This document shows, piece by piece, positions 1 through 6,224 of a DNA stretch of 24,507 bases. The DNA comes from Bacillota bacterium (lineage in GTDB: Bacteria; Bacillota; Clostridia; Lachnospirales; Cellulosilyticaceae): NCBI GenBank assembly GCA_023393125.1, contig JAEWMQ010000076.1, positions 1-24,507 on the forward strand, read 5' to 3'. The notes under the pieces were generated by a model. It ran no database searches. It was not told the DNA's origin and saw only the letters and a program-made list of their open reading frames with translations. Numbering within the stretch: position 1 is the first letter of the stretch; each line of letters starts with the position of its first letter. The translations under genes were made by a program, and so were the position numbers.

Positions 1-55
1 CTAAAGATGTGAATTCCATTTGTAATCGAGTTTTAGTGTCTTTTCTAGTTAGCAT
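1..55 (-). CDS. Probable IS1182-type transposase, N-terminal fragment cut by the window edge
   Basis: An ATG at 53-55 (minus strand) opens a frame that stays open to the window edge, giving 18 residues that begin MLTRKDTKTR and continue LQMEFTSL. A GGTGAT Shine-Dalgarno-like sequence lies 6-8 bases upstream. The pattern 'MLT...R.Q.EF.SL' is what I remember for the start of IS1182-family transposases in clostridia. That is recall, and 18 residues cannot settle it. Only the sequence to the left of this window can confirm or reject the call. Confidence 0.42.
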   Translation of the reverse strand, partial: MLTRKDTKTRLQMEFTSL

Positions 56-90
56 AATTATCACCCATTTATATTATATCCTTAAATCCT

Positions 91-124
91 AAAAATAAAA
101 GAGCGTCGACTTTGTCGACGCTCT
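91..124 (-). terminator. Rho-independent terminator after the chemoreceptor gene
   Basis: A perfect 10-11 bp stem (100-110 with 114-124) carries the palindrome GAGCGTCGAC around a 3-base loop. On the minus strand it is followed by TTTATTTTTA. It sits 43 bases after the stop codon of the minus-strand chemoreceptor gene. Confidence 0.75.
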
Positions 125-125
125 G

Positions 126-171
126 AGTAAACTAAAAAGAGGAAACCACGGTTTCCTCTTTTTAGTTTACT
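126..171. repeat. 22-bp perfect inverted repeat containing a stop codon
   Basis: Bases 126-147 and 150-171 are perfect reverse complements separated by two bases. The right arm contains the TAA stop codon of the minus-strand chemoreceptor gene, so the hairpin forms in the last codons and 3' end of that mRNA. It stands directly in front of the terminator at 91-124, making a tandem hairpin end. It may act as a terminator half or as a 3' stabiliser. Confidence 0.7.
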
Positions 172-1642
172 GACTCAAGTTTTTAAGCTCATTACTTACA
201 TCTTTAATCTTACTTAGTTGCATCATTAAATGACTTACTCTTTGCTCTTGATTTTCTTGAACCCTAAATAGCTGAGTAGACATAGCAGCTTGCTCTTTTG
301 TTCCTTCAGAGATGTCCTTAATACTTTGCTCAATCGTGTTAAACAATTCATAAATACCTTGAATCTTCTTATACTGCAGTTGTATATTTTCATTCATATG
401 AAGAAATGAGTTTTCCATCTTTATAAAACTATCTAAGCTTTGTTCAGCTAAGCTTTGGCCTATTCCAGTAGCTATTTTACCACTACTTGCTTTTTCAAAT
501 ACATGCTCTGTCTGCGCTTGTACTTCCTCAATAGACTTCTTAGCTGTATTAGTGATTTCTGAAACTTGCTCAGAAAGTTTCTTCACTTCGCCTGCCACTA
601 CTGCAAATCCTCTACCGCTCTCACCAGCTCTTGCTGCCTCAATGGATGCATTTAAAGCCAACAGACTCGTTTGACTTGATATATTTTCAATAGCATCAAT
701 AACAGATCCTATATAAATCATAGATTCCTTTAAAACAGTGGTTGTCTTAAGCGTATCTCCAAAACCTAAATCTATAGTTGCCATTTGGGCTTTTATAGCT
801 TCCATGGCTTCTAGATTTTGTTTGGAACACTCTATCAGATTTATTCCTAGTTCCTCTAACTTTTTAGCCACCCCATAAGTTTGGTCCATTTCCAAGGTTG
901 ATTGCTGTACTAAACCAACCACCTGATTCGTATATCTATCCTGTTTTTCAACAGTTTGATTCATATGATTAGAAGCATCTGTAATTTGACTGCTCTCTTT
1001 TTGTGTGGCAAAAAGTTCTTCTTCTAAACCATATACACTTTTATCTAAAACATCTACTGTGTAAGATATTACCTCTATTGTTTGTTCATTCTTATGTGCC
1101 TGCTCTTCAGAAGTTTTTTGTCCTAAAGTAGCTTTATCTAATGCTTCTCTTCCCATTTTTACCAACATAAAATAAAGCACTTGAATGACAACCATCATCA
1201 TTGTTTCCACAGCAAAATTACTAGAGGAACTTTTTGATCCACCTACGCCTGATGGGATTATAAAATTACTTACAAGCATTAATAGATCTATCATTATAGA
1301 TGTTATTAATACAGATTCCTTACTTAAAAACAATGTAGAAATACTTGTACAAATTAAAAGCATAGTAAAAGCATGAGAGGTACCATTTACCATATAAATA
1401 AAGGACAGTACACAACAAGTAAAACATAAAGGTATCCCAACTGCAAAAATACTAGGTTTACAATAAGTTCCTAATAAGATACTGCCGGTAAGACAAAGTG
1501 CTCCCACAATCAAAATATATAATGCATTATGTATCCCCCATCCTATATAAGCTTGCAAGGCACCTGCTAGTATCAAACATAATCCTGTAATGTAACTAAT
1601 TTTTTTTGCATTTTTTTGTTGTACAACTAAATTTGACTCCAT
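167..1642 (-). CDS. Methyl-accepting chemotaxis protein with a membrane-embedded sensor
   Basis: A chemoreceptor that would signal to CheA/CheW. Residues 1-165 hold about six hydrophobic segments (near 16-34, 38-57, 64-83, 91-106, 110-130 and 146-163) with no sizeable extracellular domain between them. Residues 180-491 are the long cytoplasmic coiled coil. The hairpin tip is near 322-360, with SLLALNASIEAARAGE, GRGFAVVA and a following VKKLSEQ, close to the family consensus LLALNAAIEAARAGE. I see no typical HAMP domain or periplasmic ligand-binding domain, so the signal is probably sensed in the membrane or inside the cell. The ATG at 1640-1642 follows an AAGGGG ribosome binding site. No other che genes are in the window, so the receptor is encoded alone, as is common. 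The ligand cannot be told. Confidence 0.93.
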   Translation of the reverse strand: MESNLVVQQKNAKKISYITGLCLILAGALQAYIGWGIHNALYILIVGALCLTGSILLGTYCKPSIFAVGIPLCFTCCVLSFIYMVNGTSHAFTMLLICTSISTLFLSKESVLITSIMIDLLMLVSNFIIPSGVGGSKSSSSNFAVETMMMVVIQVLYFMLVKMGREALDKATLGQKTSEEQAHKNEQTIEVISYTVDVLDKSVYGLEEELFATQKESSQITDASNHMNQTVEKQDRYTNQVVGLVQQSTLEMDQTYGVAKKLEELGINLIECSKQNLEAMEAIKAQMATIDLGFGDTLKTTTVLKESMIYIGSVIDAIENISSQTSLLALNASIEAARAGESGRGFAVVAGEVKKLSEQVSEITNTAKKSIEEVQAQTEHVFEKASSGKIATGIGQSLAEQSLDSFIKMENSFLHMNENIQLQYKKIQGIYELFNTIEQSIKDISEGTKEQAAMSTQLFRVQENQEQRVSHLMMQLSKIKDVSNELKNLSQ

Positions 1643-1677
1643 TTTATTCCCCTTTTTTTATAACTAATCTATATTAT

Positions 1678-1716
1678 TTATCGACAAATTATTCTAAATT
1701 AATTAGCCTAATTCAA
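1678..1716 (-). promoter_or_regulatory. Candidate promoter of the chemoreceptor gene (sigma-D-like, overlapping sigma-A-like)
   Basis: On the minus strand GTCGATAA (1678-1685) lies 16 bases after TAAT (1702-1705). This resembles the motility sigma-28/sigma-D pattern TAAA-N15-GCCGATAA with a few mismatches. A sigma-A reading, TTGAAT (1711-1716), 17 bases, AATAAT (1688-1693), overlaps it. Either would start transcription a short way before the ATG at 1642. Which one is used cannot be decided from sequence. Confidence 0.35.
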
Positions 1717-1751
1717 CAAAAAATAAATATTTGATTTAATTTAATTTGAGC

Positions 1752-1784
1752 AAAAAAAATACACCAAGTTGGGGGACTCGGTGT
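1752..1784 (-). terminator. Probable terminator downstream of the DUF4914 gene
   Basis: ACACCAAGT (1761-1769) and ACTCGGTGT (1776-1784) form a 9-bp stem with one mismatch around a G-rich loop. On the minus strand it is followed by A and then eight T residues (1752-1759). It lies about 225 bases after the DUF4914 stop codon, so it would end a long 3' UTR or a separate small transcript from this intergenic region. Confidence 0.55.
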
Positions 1785-1823
1785 AAAAAATAGAGTTTTG
1801 TAAGGGTTTGCTATTTGGATGAA

Positions 1824-1880
1824 TAATGTTACTTTATGTGTTTAGGGGAGTTTCGAGTTTAGGGGAATAAAGTAACATTA
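1824..1880. repeat. 14-bp inverted repeat enclosing two copies of GTTTAGGGGA
   Basis: TAATGTTACTTTAT (1824-1837) is perfectly complementary to 1867-1880. The 29-base loop holds GTTTAGGGGA twice, at 1840-1849 and 1857-1866, spaced 17 bases apart. A further 7-bp hairpin (1890-1896 with 1903-1909) sits beside it. The gap 1643-2009 contains no credible ORF, so this element, the neighbouring hairpin, the terminator at 1752-1784 and the chemoreceptor promoter are all that I see there. It could be a structured 3' UTR, a small RNA or a protein-binding site; no RNA family is recognised. Confidence 0.6.
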
Positions 1881-2009
1881 CTTCCATATGTAATCGTTTA
1901 TTCGATTACTGTTCCGTTCGTATATAAGAATAACATCATTTCTTGTCTATTTTATCTCTAATTTGTAAACAATATGTGAATAAATTAGATTTTGTGAATT
2001 TTTTGTTAC

Positions 2010-3890
2010 TTAAAATTTAATAGAAATAAGTTTTGTGTAATCTTCAATGGTTCCATCATTTAAACAACACTCAATTATTTCTCTACCTAATGGATTTAAA
2101 TCAGGTGATAAATATTTTTTAAGTTCTTGTTTAAAGAAGTCACCTAAAATAGCTGCTCCTTTATCGTAGCCTTCTATTCCTATTTCAGGTTGTAATTCTG
2201 TACGAAGTAATACTTTTGGTACGTGCATACCATCTACTCTTAAACTTCCAAGAGAATATCCTAAAAGTGGACATCTTGATTCCACTAATTGTTCTTCTCT
2301 AAATTGTACAGTACCACGTCTTGCTAAATAGTCACGAGCAACCCATTGTGACATAAACCCTACTTCATATGCACCAATATGTTGGTTAGGAATAAGGATA
2401 TATCTTGTTTCTGGTGTTGCTAAAATTTGTTCTAATAAAAGGTTAGCTTGATCCACTCTTCTACCTGTAGCAAATGGCCAATAAGAGCCTACACCTTCAC
2501 TCTTCATACCAGCATCAGTGTCTAAGATACTTGGGTTAGCATGACCTCTTGGAGCAACAAGACGCCAAATCCACGCAAGGGCTGGTGGAAGGATATGGAA
2601 CATTCCCATAATGCCATAGGTAGGTTCTTCTTTTGTACAAAGAGGTGCACGTACACCAAAGCTACGAATATCTACTTCTGCTGGACCATCTTCTACATTT
2701 GGTACAAAAGCTCTTGGCATAATAATACGTGGGTTAGGACAAGGTTTTCCAAGCTCCTCATCTATTGTATGTTCCCAAATTAAACAAGTTGAGTCTGGTG
2801 TTGCATTCATATTTAAGAATACGAGTGGTGTTTTAGGATGAATACACATTTTTTCATAATAAGGATCTGTACCATATTCAGTAATATGGTCTACACGAAG
2901 GAACCAACCTTCTTCTCCGTCAACAACAACAAGTTTTTTGCTATCATTTTGAATGCTTGGATGACACATAGCCATATCATCTGTTACAGGTCTAAGCTCA
3001 CATTTTGCATTAATGTTAATATAGTTACTATCTCCTGTTACCATGTTGGTTGCAAGGAGAACGCGGCCTTCTGCATCTTTGTGCATTTGCTCAGCCATCT
3101 CACTCTTACCACCACCACTAGCACCTTCGTGCATAATAGTAAGTACATTTTCATAAGGAGTAATAACTTTTACAGTAGAAGCATGAAGTGTTACCCAGCC
3201 TTCTCCTTCACCAATATCTAAAAGTACACTATAAACACCTTTTTTAGCGCTTGGGCCTGGGTAAAGATTGTAAGAAAATACTTCATGTATGTTATCTAAA
3301 CGATTATGTACAACTACTTGTTTACCATCAAAATGAGTATGTCTAAATGGTGGTGCTACAAAAACAATAGCTCTTGGTGAGAAACCATCTCTAATTTCTT
3401 CTGCTGGAACAAAAGCTTGAAGATCAGAAAGTGCTGCTGCAAAAAAGGCTGCATTACGTGGCCCAATCATTAAGGCTTCATAACCCATTTTGCTACCACC
3501 AGCTAAAAATGGCATTACTATAAGGTCTTGTTCTTTGAGCCATTCGAAAGTTTCTTGTCTAACGCCTTCAAAATCTACACCAAATTCATCTTTATATCTT
3601 CTTTTATCTGTTGGTTTTTGATCACCGATCACCATCGAATTTGGGTCACGTCTTCTCATGTACATCTCTTTATAATTAACTGAAATACCATTTTTACAAC
3701 GTACTATTTCAGCCTCTACGACAGGACCCTTTCCCTTTACATCATACGCAACTTGAAAGGTTGTTTGATACTTTTCACCTAATGAAAGTTCTAAAAGCTG
3801 TTCTCTCGTTGCTGGTACAATAATATTATCTTTTTCTCTTAATAAGTTCTCCACTTCTTGTGGTAAATTCATTTTTTCCCAAGTTTCCAT
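2010..3890 (-). CDS. DUF4914 family protein, PEPCK-like P-loop
   Basis: A soluble protein of 626 residues with no signal peptide or membrane segment. Near residues 256-263 it has GASGGGKS, preceded by a hydrophobic strand and followed by EMAEQ. This is a P-loop of the type seen in phosphoenolpyruvate carboxykinase and HPr kinase. A VVVDGEEGW stretch further on could supply the acidic kinase-2 position. Length and sequence fit what I remember of the uncharacterised DUF4914 family found in Firmicutes and Bacteroidetes, so nucleotide binding is likely but the substrate is unknown. The GGAG box (3900-3903) directly abuts the ATG at 3897-3899 and is 9 bases from the ATG at 3888-3890, so I chose the latter; the longer reading adds three residues (MKQ). 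The gene stands alone, with very AT-rich DNA upstream. It should not be named pckA: the protein is not a canonical PEPCK in length or remaining motifs. Confidence 0.8.
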   Translation of the reverse strand: METWEKMNLPQEVENLLREKDNIIVPATREQLLELSLGEKYQTTFQVAYDVKGKGPVVEAEIVRCKNGISVNYKEMYMRRRDPNSMVIGDQKPTDKRRYKDEFGVDFEGVRQETFEWLKEQDLIVMPFLAGGSKMGYEALMIGPRNAAFFAAALSDLQAFVPAEEIRDGFSPRAIVFVAPPFRHTHFDGKQVVVHNRLDNIHEVFSYNLYPGPSAKKGVYSVLLDIGEGEGWVTLHASTVKVITPYENVLTIMHEGASGGGKSEMAEQMHKDAEGRVLLATNMVTGDSNYININAKCELRPVTDDMAMCHPSIQNDSKKLVVVDGEEGWFLRVDHITEYGTDPYYEKMCIHPKTPLVFLNMNATPDSTCLIWEHTIDEELGKPCPNPRIIMPRAFVPNVEDGPAEVDIRSFGVRAPLCTKEEPTYGIMGMFHILPPALAWIWRLVAPRGHANPSILDTDAGMKSEGVGSYWPFATGRRVDQANLLLEQILATPETRYILIPNQHIGAYEVGFMSQWVARDYLARRGTVQFREEQLVESRCPLLGYSLGSLRVDGMHVPKVLLRTELQPEIGIEGYDKGAAILGDFFKQELKKYLSPDLNPLGREIIECCLNDGTIEDYTKLISIKF

Positions 3891-4172
3891 TTGCTTCATC
3901 TCCAGTATAATTTTTTATATAAATAGACACAAATAAATCCTCATCCATTTTTTCTTGCATTTTTCTCTACTATATCATCATACAATATTTGATTTTAAGA
4001 GTAAACACAATACATGAAAAAAAATTTTAATTTACTTATTATTTTTTATATATTTTTCTATAAATTTTATATTTTATATAATTTTATTTATTTTTAAAAT
4101 TTTAAAACAATATTATTTCAAACTTATATTTAGGCCACTTTTCAATTTCAATTTCAATTTCTATAAGAATAC
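3891..4172. other. Very AT-rich intergenic stretch without a gene
   Basis: This stretch consists largely of A/T runs, densest around 4010-4110, and includes a short TTTCAA tandem repeat near 4138-4161. I find no ORF with a ribosome binding site. It should contain the promoter of the minus-strand DUF4914 gene, but no hexamer pair stands out. Confidence 0.6.
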
Positions 4173-4204
4173 AAAAAAAATCACTACACAAAGTGTAGTG
4201 ATTT
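4173..4204 (-). terminator. Terminator of the downstream tRNA-Leu gene
   Basis: A perfect 12-bp stem (4178-4189 with 4193-4204), loop AAA, is followed on the minus strand by a run of T. It begins six bases after the tRNA 3' end. Confidence 0.85.
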
Positions 4205-4209
4205 CTAAG

Positions 4210-4294
4210 TGCGATTGGGGGGACTCGAACCCCCAAGCCCGTTACAGGCACTAGATCCTTAGTCTAGCGCGTATGCCAATTCCGCCACAATCGC
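4210..4294 (-). tRNA. tRNA-Leu, anticodon AAG (copy 2 in transcription order)
   Basis: The 85-nt gene folds as a class II tRNA. The acceptor stem is GCGATTG/CAATCGC with discriminator A. The D arm contains GGCGG...CGC, and the anticodon stem is CTAGA/TCTAG with the seven-base loop CTAAGGA. A five-pair variable arm (GCCTG/CGGGC) is present, and the T arm is GGGGG-TTCGAGT-CCCCC. The loop places AAG at positions 34-36 and G at 37, reading Leu codon CUU. A long variable arm plus A73 agrees with leucine. The 3' CCA is not encoded. The gene has its own promoter and terminator and is identical to the copy at 4517-4601. Confidence 0.95.
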
Positions 4295-4326
4295 ATTTTG
4301 ATATTAATATTTTTAAGACAGATATT

Positions 4327-4355
4327 ATTATATCCAAGCCTATTACATATGTCAA
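4327..4355 (-). promoter_or_regulatory. Consensus sigma-A promoter of a tRNA-Leu gene
   Basis: On the minus strand TTGACA (4350-4355), exactly 17 bases, TATAAT (4327-4332). Both hexamers are perfect consensus, as expected for a stable RNA gene. The tRNA 5' end is 32 bases further on. Confidence 0.9.
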
Positions 4356-4462
4356 CAACTATTTATTAAAAGTTAAGGATGTTTTTAATAAAACTTAAGA
4401 CATCATCATTCATTACAACTTCTCTCAATTAAGACATTTCCATAGTAAACAGCCATTGCTTT

Positions 4463-4514
4463 TAAAAGAAATAAAAACTTCTTTTAACTAAAATTAAAAG
4501 AAGTTTTTATTTCT
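4463..4514 (-). terminator. Terminator of the upstream tRNA-Leu gene
   Basis: A perfect 21-bp stem (4467-4487 with 4494-4514) around a 6-base loop is followed by TTTT on the minus strand. It starts three bases after the tRNA end and separates the two tRNA units. Confidence 0.8.
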
Positions 4515-4516
4515 AA

Positions 4517-4601
4517 TGCGATTGGGGGGACTCGAACCCCCAAGCCCGTTACAGGCACTAGATCCTTAGTCTAGCGCGTATGCCAATTCCGCCACAATCG
4601 C
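4517..4601 (-). tRNA. tRNA-Leu, anticodon AAG (copy 1 in transcription order)
   Basis: Identical over all 85 bases to the gene at 4210-4294: same class II fold, anticodon loop CTAAGGA, anticodon AAG, discriminator A and no encoded CCA. The flanking promoter and terminator are similar in plan but not in sequence outside the hexamers, so this is an older duplication with conversion or selection keeping the tRNA bodies the same. Confidence 0.95.
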
Positions 4602-4636
4602 ATTTCAATATTGCCTCATCTCTTAAGGCAAGACAT

Positions 4637-4665
4637 ATTATATCCAATAAACTGCCATATGTCAA
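4637..4665 (-). promoter_or_regulatory. Consensus sigma-A promoter of a tRNA-Leu gene
   Basis: On the minus strand TTGACA (4660-4665), 17 bases, TATAAT (4637-4642). Both hexamers are perfect. The spacer starts TATG and ends TTGGA like that of the other tRNA promoter, but differs in the middle. Confidence 0.9.
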
Positions 4666-4780
4666 CTCTTTTCCTTAATTAATTTTATCCCTATTAAAAT
4701 AATATTATAACAACCTCTTTCCTTTGTTTTGTAGTATAATAATTTTATATTTTCAAAATTATACACAAGGAGTGAGACAT

Positions 4781-5098
4781 TTGATTTGTGAAAGTTGTGG
4801 TGCTAATAATCCCATGGACAATGTTACCTGCCCTTACTGTGGTACGGTAAATGATCATGCTTTAATCGAAGCAAAAAAGTTAGAACAGCGCGAGAAATTA
4901 CACGCTCATATAGTAGCTAATAGTGAAGAAATGGTTACTCAAAAGACTTCTAAAGTCTTTAAACGACTTACTGTTGGTATTTGCGCTGTACTTAGTGGTG
5001 TTATGATTTTATTTGCTATAGTAACCTATTTCGCTGAACACCAAGAAGAATGGTCCGAAAATCACAAGTATCAGGAGCTAATTATAAAGCCAACTTAG
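4781..5098 (+). CDS. Small zinc-ribbon protein with one membrane helix; probably the 5' part of a frameshifted gene
   Basis: Residues 3-21 hold two CxxC pairs (CESC and CPYC), a zinc ribbon at the N terminus. Residues about 22-57 are charged and helical, and a hydrophobic segment near 63-86 should cross the membrane. The reading frame is open from an ATG at 4724, but the AAGGAG box at 4767-4772 sits 8 bases before TTG at 4781, and that start puts the zinc ribbon at the extreme N terminus as in related proteins. The frame ends 12 residues after EEWSENHKYQE, just where clostridial zinc-ribbon/one-helix proteins normally go on into an extracytoplasmic domain. The next ORF, in the -1 frame, supplies such a sequence. 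A possible -10 box TATAAT is at 4735-4740. Function is unknown. Confidence 0.7.
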   Translation: MICESCGANNPMDNVTCPYCGTVNDHALIEAKKLEQREKLHAHIVANSEEMVTQKTSKVFKRLTVGICAVLSGVMILFAIVTYFAEHQEEWSENHKYQELIIKPT

Positions 5099-5547
5099 AG
5101 CGAATTGATACCTATCTTAATAATAAGCAATATACTCGTGCAATTGCACTGGTTTATGCAACTGCTCCAGATTACGGTTCCATTGACTATTACCCTGCCT
5201 TTTATAAAGAACTTTATATGATTGATGCCTATTCTTCTTTTTTATATGATATTCAAAATTATATCACCTATAACGACTCCTTAGATTACATGGAGCTTTC
5301 CATTTATAATTTATCCTTAGTAAAGGATGTATATGATACTACGCCTACTAATGAACGCTGTGCTTCTATAAAAGAAGAACTTAGTGAAAGTCTTGATTTA
5401 TATTTAAGATACTATTATCGCTTAACAGCAGAAGAATTGGAAAAACTAAAAGAAATTCCACGAATTGAAGATTTTCAAATAGAAGGTACGACTCACTTTG
5501 AAAATATCATCAGAGAAAGGATGGCTGAATATGCAAAAAACAACTAA
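5050..5547 (+). CDS. Uncharacterised helical domain; likely continuation of the zinc-ribbon gene in another frame
   Basis: 165 residues, rich in Tyr, Leu and Glu and predicted mostly helical, without cysteine motif, signal peptide or membrane segment. The frame opens only after a stop at 5035-5037 and overlaps the zinc-ribbon ORF by 49 bases. The ATG at 5050 has no good ribosome binding site. The sequence from about residue 10 (ANYKANLERIDTYL) reads naturally after the HKYQE of the preceding frame. The simplest explanation is one membrane protein, with a cytoplasmic zinc ribbon and an outer domain, interrupted by a one-base loss between 5038 and 5098. A sequencing error or a coupled second gene are alternatives. 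No heptameric slippery site is obvious. The 3' end overlaps the next gene by 17 bases. Confidence 0.55.
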   Translation: MVRKSQVSGANYKANLERIDTYLNNKQYTRAIALVYATAPDYGSIDYYPAFYKELYMIDAYSSFLYDIQNYITYNDSLDYMELSIYNLSLVKDVYDTTPTNERCASIKEELSESLDLYLRYYYRLTAEELEKLKEIPRIEDFQIEGTTHFENIIRERMAEYAKNN

Positions 5548-5965
5548 TCCTTTAAAATACGTTATTACCATCATTGCTTTTGTTTTAATTTTTGTTTTTG
5601 TTATGATTAGTCTCTATGCTAAATATAAGGAAGTAGCTCGTAGCAATGAATATAATTCTATTTCTAGTAGACTCGAAATGCTAGAATGGAATAAGGAAGA
5701 TGGCTATCTACACAATCTAGCTCATGGGCTTAATCTGGATTATAATTTTGAGTCAGAATTCGATGAGTACTGGGAATTTGCAGCAATAGAATCTTATTAT
5801 TTACAAGGGTTAACTTTAAAAAGAGCAATTGCAGAAGGAGATACCGCTAGACAGGATCAATTGGATTACTGTATTCAAAAGATTACTGACTACACCTCTA
5901 TTGTAAGTGATCAAAAGTTTAAGAATAACGCCAAAAGCTTCATAAAAATACTCACTACTAATTAA
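5531..5965 (+). CDS. Small one-helix membrane protein of unknown function
   Basis: 144 residues. Residues 8-31 are strongly hydrophobic and should anchor the protein, leaving a 110-residue acidic helical domain on one side, probably outside. The frame is open from an ATG at 5498, but AGAAAGG (5514-5520) is correctly spaced for the ATG at 5531, which places the helix at the N terminus. That start lies inside the previous ORF (17-base overlap), so translation is probably coupled. The protein has the same plan (short N-terminal part, one helix, helical domain of about 110-150 residues) as the reconstructed protein upstream, which suggests joint action at the membrane. No family is recognised. 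Confidence 0.68.
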   Translation: MQKTTNPLKYVITIIAFVLIFVFVMISLYAKYKEVARSNEYNSISSRLEMLEWNKEDGYLHNLAHGLNLDYNFESEFDEYWEFAAIESYYLQGLTLKRAIAEGDTARQDQLDYCIQKITDYTSIVSDQKFKNNAKSFIKILTTN

Positions 5966-6035
5966 TATGTAAAAGTAACTGTTGCAAAGTGCATAAACGC
6001 TCCCAAAAAGTGAATACTAATTTTACTACATAGTC

Positions 6036-6082
6036 AAAGGTCTATAAAACAAGTGAAAAATCTTTAGTTTTATAGACCTTTT
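6036..6082 (+). terminator. Terminator after the small membrane-protein cluster
   Basis: A perfect 15-bp stem (6036-6050 with 6067-6081) with a 16-base loop has an arm ending in TTT followed by TATTTG. It lies 70 bases after the last stop codon of the cluster. Confidence 0.65.
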
Positions 6083-6224
6083 ATTTGTTGAGATCTGAGA
6101 ATGTTAATTCAAGATAAAACATATAGTTTTTCTTAAGATTTTTGTCACACTTTTTAATACTTTATACGTTCTTTTTACATCTATAATATGATAAAATTGA
6201 ACCATTATCTACGGAGGTATATTT

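Noticed and set aside
1185..1376. Plus-strand ORF inside the chemoreceptor gene
   Set aside because: Antisense to a strongly supported coding region, with no family resemblance or ribosome binding site.
2541..3221. Plus-strand ORFs inside the DUF4914 gene
   Set aside because: Antisense shadows with unlikely composition (Trp, His, Cys rich) and no start signals.
2010..3890. Calling the P-loop protein a phosphoenolpyruvate carboxykinase
   Set aside because: Only the P-loop region resembles PEPCK; length and remaining sequence fit DUF4914 better.
4138..4161. TTTCAA microsatellite near the tRNA terminator
   Set aside because: Only three to four units in AT-rich DNA; nothing suggests a function.
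5050..5098. Classical -1 ribosomal slippery heptamer in the overlap
   Set aside because: No X XXY YYZ heptamer in the zero frame and no clear downstream stem; mutation or error is simpler.
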